A stretch of 64,000 bases of DNA from Parelaphostrongylus tenuis (Eukaryota; Nematoda; Chromadorea; Rhabditida; Metastrongylidae). Shown here piece by piece: positions 1-10,521 of this stretch. The first letter of the stretch is position 1, and each line of letters begins with the position of its first letter. Location: positions 62,001-126,000 of the forward strand of contig JAHQIW010000750.1 in NCBI GenBank assembly GCA_019055375.1. Reading direction: 5' to 3'. The position numbers were made by a program, and so were the translations under genes. The notes under the pieces were generated by a model. The model was not told where the DNA came from. It worked only from the letters and a program-made list of their open reading frames with translations, and made no database searches.

Positions 1-234
1 TAGAAAATCATGGGACCAACGCAACTATACAATTCATTTATTTCTCTAACGAAATTCGAGTTGCCGCTAGCATTTCAAAATCATTGAGTGGGAGGGAGAT
101 TCTTGCAATAGAATACGTATGAGCGAGTAAACTGTGAAAGACTCGAGAAATGCATATTGGGTAGCAAATATTGTTAAAACGTCTCCGGTCCTATATTCCA
201 GCCACACCCAATCTTTATTTTGCATAACTTCCAC

Positions 235-515
235 CTACGTTTGGAATCGAGCATCCACAGTGCGCCTTTTTCAAACACTTCCCGGTTCTCTGAATGCATG
301 AGCGCAGGCAGAAGCATGTCTCTTGTACAGGATCTTTCCTGTTCTTGCTCATAGTACTGAGACAATCAATGTTTTTCATAATGTCCTTCTTTGACCACAC
401 AATCATTTCATATGTCGATCGTTAGCTGAGATTCCAGATGGACCTTAAATCCCTTTCCAGCTAGAGTTGTCCGAGTTGAAGGAAAACTACAGCGAATTTT
501 AGAGTATCCTATCCA
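235..515 (-). CDS. Exons of an unrecognised minus-strand gene at the window edge (partial)
   Basis: Two minus-strand blocks look like exons. The first runs 515 down to 444 (24 codons) after a strong acceptor (CTTTTTCAG) and ends at a possible GTCCAT donor. The second runs 356 down to 235 (40 codons plus 2 nt) after TTGTCTCAG and ends at CGTAG/GTGGAA. Both are in phase 0 at the join, so they splice cleanly. The second block encodes a charged segment rich in E, R and M that lacks the stops seen in flanking DNA. A third candidate, less clear, lies around 660-790 on the same strand. No domain is recognised. The gene would continue leftward out of the window. The call rests on splice signals and open frame only. 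Confidence 0.35.
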
Positions 516-1646
516 CTGAAAAAGTTATAACATTATGCAAGTAAGGCCACAATTCTTTTCGAATTAAGCTAGTGCTGGAAGCAGGGTAGAGCACTGTGGT
601 TAGTGATGTGCTGCATCAGGAAGCAAGGTGAAAACTAAGGCGCTGGCTCAATCTTCTCTCTCAAAAATGTCTTGCGATATTCAATAGGCACCCTAACTGG
701 ACTACTTCCAGTTGCAAGAAAAATCGTTTCTACCAGCCTTTTACGGCTTAAAGAAGACAAAATTCTCAAGCAGCAGTCACGGCAGCATTGAAAAGTGAGC
801 AGATTTTGGTGGCGGATGAATGCGAAGAAACAAATCAAGTGTGAGAAGTGCTGAAATGTGATGCAATGCACCATTTAACCGTTTGTGACAACAATAGAAA
901 TCACGTTAATAGCAGTGCGGCGTGCGATTCTCGTTAGTTAATTAGGGCCCATTATGCGCTTCTAAAAGAAAATATTAGTGCCCTTTCATCTTGGCTTTTT
1001 GTTGTTTCCTTGGCAAACGTCTATTAATCATTAAAGAATTTTGAACCAGGAGACGGAATTCCTAAGCTGAACGCTTTTCCAACGCCTAGAAATGCGCCAC
1101 ATTGCCACAGGGGTGGCTAGGACGTTTCTCATTGAATATAACTCTCAGAATCTCTTTGATTTCACAATATTAGAACACAGAACGAATCAAAGGCGTCGCT
1201 ATACTCAAAAAAGAGCACCATTATACTGGAGTTAATCACTGTGGTGAAGTTGAAGGGCAGATAAAAAGTTGGGCAATGAATGGGTCACAGTCGACATGGC
1301 GAACTTGAAATGTTTGAACGTGTCAACTCATTGAGGATCGCATCATAGCGCGATTTTCGTTCTTTAGATAAACTTTTCTCTCGATTTTGGGTAAACTACT
1401 AGGTTTCTTGTGCTACTTCGATACTCCATGCTTTTTTATATAATCTCGTATGTTTTTTTTTTGTGTTGCAGAACCCAATCAAGTAACGTAATCTTCTTTT
1501 CGTTGCTGTAGCAAGGATCTCGAGGAATCAAGTCTAGTGTTAGAATCGACTTTTAATACGCTTACGAATGACTACTAAAGTACGAACCGTCGAATCGTTC
1601 ACAAGCCACAGACATACCAAATCTCGAGAAGACTCAAAACAGTCTC

Positions 1647-1651
<5 letters not shown>

Positions 1652-1693
<42 letters not shown>
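1652..1693. repeat. (TA)n microsatellite
   Basis: Uninterrupted TA dinucleotide repeat of about 40 bp, directly upstream of the truncated RTE fragment at 1703. A second AT-rich run follows the fragment at about 1821-1885. Confidence 0.95.
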
Positions 1694-1696
<3 letters not shown>

Positions 1697-1702
1697 TAAG
1701 GC

Positions 1703-1820
1703 TCTAGAGCGAGGAGGACCCCCTGGGCTACTCTTGCACGCTATAGGGAAAAATGGAAGAGTTGCTGGTACCTGCTCGAGTCACTCGACGATCAACGGGA
1801 CGATAGGTGATACAGGTGAT
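1703..1820 (+). mobile_element. 5'-truncated RTE LINE fragment (3' end only)
   Basis: About 118 bp aligns without gaps to the last coding bases and 3' end of the full-length RTE at 15764-19117 (its 19001-19117 part), with about six mismatches by eye. It covers the final ORF codons, the stop codon and the terminal GGTGATACAGGTGAT tail. Severe 5' truncation that keeps the exact 3' end is the normal outcome of target-primed reverse transcription. The insertion sits within AT-repeat DNA. Confidence 0.92.
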
Positions 1821-2521
1821 ATATAATTATTTATTTATATATACACATATCATATAATATATAATATATATATATATATATATACAGAAGTTCTGAAATG
1901 AGGTTTTTTGAGAACAGTTGATTGGAGGATAATGCGTATTTAATCAAAAACAGCCGCGAACGATGGATTGTAAGATGGCTCAGACAACGTTTCACATTGT
2001 CTGGTTTCAAAATCCCTTTTTGCATCCCCTTGATTCCTACTATGTAAGATTGACTAGTAAGGCTTGTGGCTGTGATGAGGCGGGCGAGACTGGCGAAACG
2101 TACGCAAACCCCTGACAAACGAAACCACGAAAAGGCTTAAAACAGTCTTTCAGAACAAATCGAACTACTAAAAGCTCAGTGAAAAGCGAAGCACGGACGA
2201 GAGCCGAGCATGTAATCTAAGCCGAAGGTGAGACAATTTTCTTTTGGCCACTACAGCTCTCTTAGAAGGTGTTTAGAAGCCAAGTATAGCGTCGAAATCA
2301 TCATTTCTCAAGATATCGAATGACTTCCAAAAATCCGATGAAATAGCTTTGTTAGGCGGAAAAAGACTCCAAATAGTAATGAGTTCATAGGGACACACAC
2401 GGTCGCCAGGAGGACACGGTTTGCGTGGCTGGCAGGTTTACGGTAACATCGCGTTCGAACTCTTCACCTAGCAGAGTCGCCGCGGCCACGCCCATCGTGA
2501 TGAGGGGTTGCCGTTGACATA

Positions 2522-5500
2522 ATGACGTCGATCAAAGTGTGTTGTACGCAATTCCACAAAGTTCGTAAATTTACGTCTAAAGTTGCAATTGTGAGTAATT
2601 ATCTTCACTAAGTCTAGCTTGCGTCCAGAAAATGGGCTATTATCCGGTTCTATTCCGCTGCTCGGAATGTACCATGGAACTACGTGGGTTGATTTTTGAT
2701 CTACTGCGACTTCATCGAAGCGATTTGGCCGAAAAGTCTCTCCTTTTTTCTGAAAAAACTCCAAGGACTTACATCCTCTTGTAATCTTTAACCCTTTGCG
2801 GACGGTGGCTTAATCGATGTTCGCAAGCGGCGCGCGGTTTTAGCCATTTAAGAAAGATTTTCTCCCTCGTCCCGAAGTAATTTGCGGTTTTTTTCGTGTT
2901 ATTCCGATTCTACGTAATTTTCTCTACAAGCTCATATACGTTTTGTGCATATATGACTCTTATATGCCAAAGAAACTCCGAGTTTAAAACTCAACTTGGC
3001 AGCGTAATCCATACTGATTCAAACGCTGTGATTATGATCTAAAAAAAACCTTTCGTTTCGAGTGTTTTTTTAAGACCACAGCTCAAATTTCAATATGCTT
3101 GATAATCATTTTTGAGCCACGCATGTCAGTGGTCTGTCAAAGAGGGCTGACTTATAGAGCCCGATACACGTGTTTCGGTCTTGCGATCTCGTTAGTCGGG
3201 CAGTTACCCTTTCTCGTCTTTTGCCAATCATGTGTGGGTGCTCCAGTTCCCACACTTAGAGTTAGCGACGACGAACGTTTTACACTTTATGTCCAGTGAA
3301 GAACTCACCAAACACAGAGTTTTGTACACTCGATTGCTCTTGTCTGGTATATTCAATGTCACTGGACATAGAGTGTAAAAACGTTCGTCGTCGCTAACTC
3401 TTAGTGTGGGGACTGGAGCATCCACACAGGATTGGCAAAAGTTGAGAAAGGATAACTGCCCGACTGACGAGATCACAAGATCGAAACACGTGTATCGCGC
3501 TCTATAAGTCAGCCCTCCTTTGACAGACCACTGACATGCGTGGCTCAAAATATGATTATCGCATATCTAAAAAGACCGTTTCTTTGCAACGCAAGACGTG
3601 AAATAAGTTGAATTCGCATGTGCGACCAAGCGGCTCCTTAGGCAACTCACGTGCCGCTGGCTGAGGCGGCCACGTGTGCGCTGAAGCGATGATCGATGAA
3701 TCGTGGTCCGCTCTTATGGCATCGCGTCAGCGGCACGTGAATTGGACAAAAGCCCCCTTGGTCAGATATGGGAAATCTACTTATTATGCGCCTGCTGCGT
3801 TGCAGAGAAGCGGTTTTTTTTAGGATATAAGCATAGCGTTGGATTTAGAAACGATTACGCTATTGGATGATTATAAAAAAAGTCCAAAGAAAAAGCTCTG
3901 TCCGGCGAGAAAGCACTTCTGCAGCCCAACAAATCTCCCTCTGTTATAATGTTAAAAGAAGGTTTTTTCGAAAATCGGCAACGTGGGGCTGTCGCCTCAA
4001 CTTCAACTTTCTAATGGCTACTATTAGGTCTCCAACTTTCCGACCTTGATCTATAAGATAAAAACTTTTCCACAAAAGTGGGCCGATTTATTGGAACTTG
4101 TTGCAAGCCGGTCAGACCATCAACGCTGAGCGATATTGTCAGCAACAGGACCGTTACAATCAAGCAATTCCATGTCACCACCGTCGCCAAGTCATTTGCG
4201 TCAAGACAGTGCAAGGCCACACGTTCCCTAGAAAAACAAGGAATTTGACCGAATTGGGCTGGGAGCACCTGAATCATCCGCCGAATTCGCCTGATCTGTC
4301 TTCGTTCGACTTCCATCTCTTCAGTTATTGGAGCACTATTTGGACAAGAAAAAGTTTCGAGACATCAATCATTTGCGTCGAGAATTGACTGGTTGGTTTG
4401 CATCGAAGAATAAGGAGTTTTATGAGCGCGGAATTGATTTATTGCCGGAGCGTTGGCAGAATTGCATCCAGGCAGATGGAGAATACTTCAATCAATGTTA
4501 TTTCATACTTTCGACTGCTTGGAAAAATAAATTTTTGAATCTTTGGATCAAGTTCGAAAACATAGTTGGAGACCTAATAACGCTCCTATGGAAACTTCCT
4601 CCGTAGCAGATGCGATTGGTTTTTCACTTGTCCCCTCATAACCGAATAGGACCTCTAATTTCCTTTTTCACTCTTACAATGCTGTACGATAACCATTATC
4701 AAAAACTATATTTAATTTTGGTATCGATGAGATTTGTAATATCGGATGACTACCACCATAAACTAGTAAGAGCGACTTTCTGACTCTAATCGAACAGTGA
4801 AAGGAAACCCCAATGTGGAACATAGTTTTATTTTCGGCGCTAATGTGTACTAAAAGGCTTTTCTAAAAAGCAAGCATAGTGTTTAAATCAACAAGATTTG
4901 AGCTTTTGAATGATTACTCAAAGTCTATACGAAAATTCTGTCCAGCAAGGAAAGACCTCTGAGAAGTTGAGGGGCTAAAACACTCCCCACTTCGTCATCG
5001 TCCGTAAAGGGTAGGCCGTCGAAATTTTTCTGTTTTAAGATGATCAGGCCTCAGGCTTCAACTGTTATTTGCCACAGTCAGAGGGCTCTTCGCGGCGATC
5101 TATATGCATCTTTTTAGGGTTGTGAACCTCGGTTTTGGTTAGATGTGTTTGGATCTTTCTGGGTGATTTCTTTGTCAATATTGATTTTTTTCTGAAACTC
5201 TGCTGTTTCAGCTAATCTTGAACTCTTGGAAAGCCATATTTGGAGCAGACATCTACATAACTTTCCGTTCAACTGCGCAATATGTGGATTCCCTGCCATC
5301 GCTCATACATCGCTTGCTACACACTTCAAGCAAGCTCATTCGCCCGATCAGGTAAGTGGTTTTTTCCTCTTCCTATCTTTCGATCCTTTTTTTTATTTCT
5401 TACTAATCTGGTAGATAGTACGTTCATATCTTCTTTAACCCTTCCCACTCGGTGAGGGTCTTTTTGAGCCTCAACTTTCGGAGGTATTTTCGATGGACAA

Positions 5501-8500
5501 AGCTTTTTTTGTCGGAATCTCGGTAGTCTCTCAAAGCTTGATTTTAGCAATTTTAACACTGGTACTTGGTTTATGTGAAAGCCTTCTTAATGCGTTATAG
5601 CAGCGAAAATGAAATCATATTTCACACTCGGTTAGCTTTGTTTGCTCGGCTAAGGTCTGTGGATTACTTCCTATTATAATATACTAGTGGTTATTCGGTA
5701 GCACAAATCTCGGCTATTCCGAATGGTTTTCCAGAAGCTCGCCGTGGTGTGGTGTAAGAGCGAATAAAGATTGCGTTACACACTTGCAGGTTTCTGTGTA
5801 TTCAAGGTTTATGTATGCACAAAAAATATGTGAGCGTCTAGAAAAATTATTCAGTATGAAGGTAACACGAAAACGTGAAGTTTTTGGGAAGCAAAGAAAA
5901 CATGTATATTAAGCCACAAAAACGCGCACCGCATGCATATTGCGATCAATAGCTGTCCGGAGGGGTTAAAAATACTTTAATAAGCTACAGAGGGATATAT
6001 CTTGCAGGCGTGAAGACATACCTATAGTGTGTGAATTTCCATGCTTCCCAGAATCTATTCGCCGAATAATCATCTATAGTCTTTATTTTGCTTCTTTTTA
6101 GCAGTCTTATGATGTCATAGATATTGACGCATTCGATCCCAAACAGGAGTTGAACCCATTGTTTGTACAGTGGTGGTCTAGATGGTGGTGGTAGCAGTTG
6201 CCCCCCTCCTCCATATGGTTAGAAAGCGGGTTCAACTCTAGTCTGCGATTGAATTTATTGCTACGACTCAGCATTGCTGATGTCTAATCATTTAGTTTTG
6301 TTCATTCAGTCAGTGGAATTCCAACGAAAGATGGTCGATGAAGTGCGTTTGCGAAGCATAGTTGCCAATTCTATTGTTGTTCCTGTATATGAAGAGGTTA
6401 CTTAAACATACATTTCTGAGAAAAACATAACCATTTTTATTTTTTTAAAACATTTATAAGCTTTTTTAGGCTCCACAGAGAGAAGATCAGCAATGCCAGC
6501 TGACCATAAAATCATTAGATACGGATTTAAGCAATTCTGTGGCCAATATTGTCGCACAGAACGAAGAGAGAATTGAAGTCATTGATTTAACTGATGACAA
6601 TGATTCTGAACAAATCAATATGGTAAATGAATCATCGTCACCAGACGAAGCTCCATTTCTCGAAGAGAGTGTGTCCATAGAAAACGAGGTGACTGAAATT
6701 CATTCGTTAAGTGAATCTGAAAGACTTATCTTCCTTAGCCGACGCGAGGTTGGTACCAATAGTAGCAGTAGCTAGTAGTAGTAGCGATTTGATGGCTGAC
6801 GTTACGACGACTTGACCTTCTTCAGAGCCTAGACATACGTCGTGATAGACAGTTCGTATGATTCGTTGGATTATCGATGCTTATATACCGCCTAGGCCAG
6901 ATCAGAAGTCAGGAAGAGAAAAAGCGCCATGTCTTGCGTGACAGTTACAGATTTGTCCTTCCGGTTCATTTTTGCATGCTGAAAACTCAGAAATAAACCG
7001 GGAAGCTGAATCCGTTACTATCACGTGGGACAGAGCGCCATTTCTCCATTTGATATTTTGAGATGCCTGATGGCGCTATAGGAGGCATCCATAAGCCACC
7101 GAATCGTATGAGAATAGTCCAATACAGCGTACAACCAAACACTAATTAGGGCGTTATTGCCAAAATGTCAGTCTTCATTTAATCGCCCGGATTATTTTAT
7201 TCATTGTTTTTCTTTACTGAGTACTTTGTGGTGTTTCAGATTATCGACGAGGTGGAAATGTTTGTGCCCGAAGAGGGTCAATATCGGAAGGTACGATAGT
7301 GGAGATATTGCAACTGTAACGTTAATGTCAAATGTTGTTGTTTATTCAGGTCGGTATATTCCGAAATATTGACGATGCATCAGATATTGCTATTGTTGAT
7401 GAATCGGCGGTACATGATGACCGGCATGTAGTGAGTTCAGTTTACTTTGTTCTGGGGTATCTCTAAATATGTTATTCTAAATCAGCGGAGCTTTTTCTTC
7501 GTTTCCGACATTATTTGGCTTTAGACGAAAGGTACCCAAATGATTGATATGGATGATAATGAGACAACAACATACTACTATGACACTGACGAAAATGGCG
7601 AGGCCGTGCTTGTTGATAGATCTCCGTACGACTTTGAAAATAGTGATGCTAACAGTATCTATATCGAGGAAGTTCCACCATCAAACGTGAGTTTTGATCT
7701 CTCCATCAATAGCCATTTCTGGAAGTAACAAATGTATTTCTAATCCATATGAATCCTTCATCTTTGTTGCTTCTAGCAGTGTTATGATGTAGATATTTAT
7801 CTAAGAATATTGAGTGGGCATGTGGCGCAGTGGTTAGAGGTGATCTAAGTCGCACACGAGGTCAGTGGTTCGATCTCGCGCTCATGGCTCACGAAACCAT
7901 CCATCTCTCCGTGATCGGTGAATTGGTACCAGACAGGTCTCAGACCTGCTTGAGAGGTTAGCAGCACTGACTAGGTACAGCGGGAGGCCACCGTGAGTCA
8001 TTGTAAGGGCCAAATATCCATTCAATCACCTCAAAGAAAGATAAAAATTGAAGACGAATGCATGGCGCATCTCTCAGGGATTGAGCAACGCCGAAAGCTT
8101 TATCCTTAATCCTTGGTTGAGTGGTGCACAAAAATTCGATTCGAAGCGGGAATTGAATTTGCGTTTCACCCATATCAGGGCGCGTGTATCACTTTACCAC
8201 CGAGGCCACCGCTTCGAATTCGTACGTAACTATCAATATTCTTAGATGTGTATTCACAACCTCGTACCACTGCTTTGATGCCGCTATGTACCTACTCGAC
8301 CAAATTCCTTGAGGACTAGTTGCTGATAACGCCTCGATAGTCCATATCAAAGAAAGAGGGGTGGCAAAGCGGTGGCTTCTGTGGAGTAGCGCTAGCACGC
8401 GCCGTTGGTAAAGATGAAACATGGGTTCTGCTTTTGTCTCGGGTCGGAGTTTTGTGTCCATTGAATATTCTCATAAATATAGATGGTGCTTTTATGGCTT

Positions 8501-10521
8501 GCAGTTGAAATCCAGTACTGATCTTCGCATGCGATCAGCAAAACAGCGACATATCGATGTTATTGTCAACAAAGTTGCTTGTCGAACTGATGGACGGCCA
8601 CGACGGCAACTAACTGTCTATGAATGCGAAGAATGTGGCAGAATTATTCGGGTAAATTCAGTGAATTTTACAAAAACTCATAATTGTTAACGTGCTTTAA
8701 CCCAGTAACTTTTCAGTATCCTTCTAAAATAAAAGAGCATCGTAGAACTCATAGTGGATTGAAGCCATTCGAGTGTGTTCATTGTGGTCAGCGATTTTCT
8801 CAAAAGGGTGGCCTAACATGTCACATGCGGCTTCACACAGGTATCTCCACTATTTTTCGTACTATTTTTGTTTATTTCCCTGTTTATTGATTTGTTTTCT
8901 AGAGAATTCACTAGAAATGTTGAGTTTGACGGATGAAGAGTTATATATCATTGCAGGTGAACGTCCTTATGCTTGTACGTGGGACTGTGGCAAATCTTTT
9001 CACTCAAATTCGGCTTTGAAGATGCATGAAAGGACTCATAAGTAAGTACTGGCTATTCATATCCGTTTTAGAAACTACTTTAAAATTAGCATTTGTTACG
9101 ACAGTCCGTTTTCAGTGGCGAACGACCATATTCATGTGCATTTTGTGGAAAATTATTCTCGAAGCGCTCGCATTCTAAACGACATGAGCTGGTATAATGT
9201 TTTACTTTACAGGATCTGCTTTGATTTTCTTATAGGGTGTTTATAAGTGTCAAACTGCGATCGAAACGTTGGTTTATCTTTCTAAACTGAAAAATATTTC
9301 GACATTTGCGAAGGGCCAGGTGTGGTAAAACCTACCTGCGTCGTAGCTTGGCGAGCCCTCACTGATACTGTATTGGCAAAAAGTGAAAAGAAGAGAGATT
9401 GTAGCAAAGTACTTATGTCTTTCATGCTCATAAAGTGAGTAGGGTTTAATAGGCAGATCTAGTGCTTAACTGGAACCATTGCTTTTACATCAACCTTTTC
9501 GAAACCCACGCCTTCTGCATTTTTGACTGGCAACGCTGGATGGTTTGCTCCACCTCCTCCGCAACTCTAACCTTCAGTGTGCTATGGTTAGACGCAGCAG
9601 CGTACCGTTCTTAGACGCAGCAGCTTGCCATTGTTAGACGCAACGGCGTGCCATTGTTAGACGCAATACGCTGAGGTTAGAGATGCGGGAGAGGTGGAAC
9701 AGACCGTCCAGAGTTGCCAGCTAGAGATCCAGAGGCCGTGGGTCCACGGTCCCGAAAGGGTCAACCCACTCGATAGTCAACAGAACTGCCAGTCCTATCT
9801 GTGAAATTCACCGTGATATCTTAATGTTCAAAATTCTTGATATCGCTAAATTCATCTTTGTAAGTTTTAGTAAGAAACAACAAAGTAAGTAGTTCCAGAC
9901 AAATTATAAATTCAAACTTAACAATTAGTCGTGCCTTTTGTAACTAGTCAGGCAGAGATTTTCTTGTGACATTCAAGTATCCCACCTAGGAGAAATATAA
10001 GAGCGCATATGGTGCATTGGTTAAAGGTGTCCTGCGACACACATGTAAGGTGGTTCATTTGCGAACCAGGTTCATCAAGTCCCCGTCCCATCTCCCTCCC
10101 TACCTTCCATATCCATTCCTCTGGGATCGGCGAATCTGGAAAGAACTTCTCTGGAGGGATCTGACTTAATATCGTGGTGAATTACTGCGAGTTAATGTAA
10201 AAGAACAGATATACAAGCAGTCAGCTGAAACGATACTTGACAAATTTGAGTGATAGCATTTCTCCTAGGGATTGATTAATTTCAAGAGATTTTTGAGAGC
10301 TTTATCAAAATATAACTTCGCGTTGAATAATCTGCTTCCACAATTTTTTTTTCTTGCAGGCTGTACATCCGAGAGAAATTGCTCATCGAGCGGCTCAAGC
10401 ATCTGGTCTCGCTGCAGCAGGGCCAGATGAAGATCGCCTTAGAGAAGTTGTGAATGGTGTTATTGAAGAAGTCAGGATTGAACGTTCGCTTCGGAATGAG
10501 TTAAGGCTCGAGTTGAGCTAG
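2522..10521 (+). CDS. C2H2 zinc-finger protein, 14 exons, about 526 aa
   Basis: Exons: 2522-2590, 2629-2683, 5212-5351, 6102-6164, 6310-6396, 6470-6748, 7240-7290, 7350-7430, 7525-7686, 8505-8651, 8717-8840, 8957-9041, 9116-9191, 10360-10521 (TAG). All phases agree and sum to 527 codons. An in-frame TGA at 2501 precedes the ATG. Five C2H2 fingers are visible: C34/C37/H50/H55, which is created exactly by the 2683/5212 splice; C63/C66/H79/H84; C370/C373/H386/H390; C398/C401/H414/H418; C426/C430/H443/H447 (C-x3-C). A sixth follows at C455/C458/H471/H476. GERPY linkers join the last fingers. Residues 89-329 are acidic and low in complexity and carry VIDLTDD at 175-181, a SUMO-interaction-like motif. 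It is probably a nuclear DNA-binding regulator. The ortholog was not identified. The first join (a 38-nt intron) is the weakest part. Confidence 0.85.
3041..3600. repeat. Fold-back (palindromic) element, family 1
   Basis: The segment 3101-3298 is repeated in inverted orientation at 3359-3560 with few mismatches, leaving a spacer of about 60 bp. Related arms occur at 22002-22260, 22870-22980, 24706-24905, 49797-50460 and 59105-59740. All share a core with GAGCCA...ATGT, CACGTGTTTCG and GACGACGAACG. The open frames on both strands here come from the palindrome and not from a gene. It is probably a non-autonomous DNA transposon (MITE/fold-back); no transposase is present. Confidence 0.9.
4055..4605 (+). 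pseudogene. Mariner transposase remnant (C-terminal half)
   Basis: Conceptual translation in two frames recovers the C-terminal half of a mariner/Tc1 transposase. Visible blocks are [14 protein letters not shown], a degraded DNARPH region, [15 protein letters not shown] (the HPPYSPDLAP block holding the third catalytic acid), and then [21 protein letters not shown] frame change near 4320-4330 splits the reading. The N-terminal helix-turn-helix and the first catalytic Asp are not found, so the copy is dead. It lies in the first long intron of the zinc-finger gene. Confidence 0.88.
7812..8116 (+). mobile_element. tRNA-derived SINE, near full length (SINE-A)
   Basis: The copy begins with a tRNA-like head: an A-box-like TGGCGCAGTGG and a B-box-like GGTTCGATC about 50 bp later. 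A body of about 200 bp follows, holding the conserved strings TCTCAGACCTG, GTGAGTCATTGTAA and CAATCACCTCAAA, and it ends near TTTATCCTTAATCC. Other copies lie at 10001-10180, 23150-23457(-), 26250-26460, 31898-32125(-), 39811-40098, 43243-43520, 47972-48270(-), 55868-55930 and 60335-60555. It is in an intron of the zinc-finger gene, between the exons ending 7686 and starting 8505. Confidence 0.9.
8128..8225 (-). repeat. tRNA-like short repeat (SINE-B)
   Basis: On the minus strand the repeat reads GGCCTCGGTGGT followed by an A-box-like segment and, about 45 bp on, a B-box-like TTCAATTCCCGCTTCGA. The clearest copy is 49250-49350(+). The degenerate stems make it a tRNA-derived repeat and not a working tRNA gene. 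Confidence 0.7.
9497..9760. repeat. Fold-back element with a 23-bp minisatellite core
   Basis: Between 9588 and about 9676 a unit starting TTAGACGCA repeats four times (three units of 23 bp and a shorter last one). It is flanked by inverted arms (about 9525-9580 and 9670-9725) sharing TGGCAAC..CTGGA, GTTCCACCTC-like and TCTAACCT strings, with weaker pairing further out. It sits in the last intron of the zinc-finger gene (9192-10359). Confidence 0.8.
10001..10180 (+). mobile_element. SINE-A, degenerate copy
   Basis: The repeat shows GAGCGCATATGGTGCATTGG and GGTGTCCTGCGACACACA, which match the SINE-A head. The body then diverges. It is in the last intron of the zinc-finger gene. Confidence 0.7.

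Larger units (their letters stand above)
2684..5211 (+). other. Large first intron region of the zinc-finger gene, filled with repeats
   Basis: The donor GTGGGT at 2684 and the acceptor at 5210-5211 splice two halves of one zinc finger together. The 2.5 kb between holds a fold-back element (3041-3600), a fragment of another interspersed repeat (about 3600-3780, resembling 53085-53210), a mariner relic (about 4055-4605) and a fragment of the TAACGG fold-back family (about 4830-4985). No other coding sequence was seen. Confidence 0.75.

Noticed and set aside
3228..3548. Long open frames on both strands at 3.1-3.55 kb as genes
   Set aside because: They are mirror images of each other inside a palindrome and recur in other fold-back copies.
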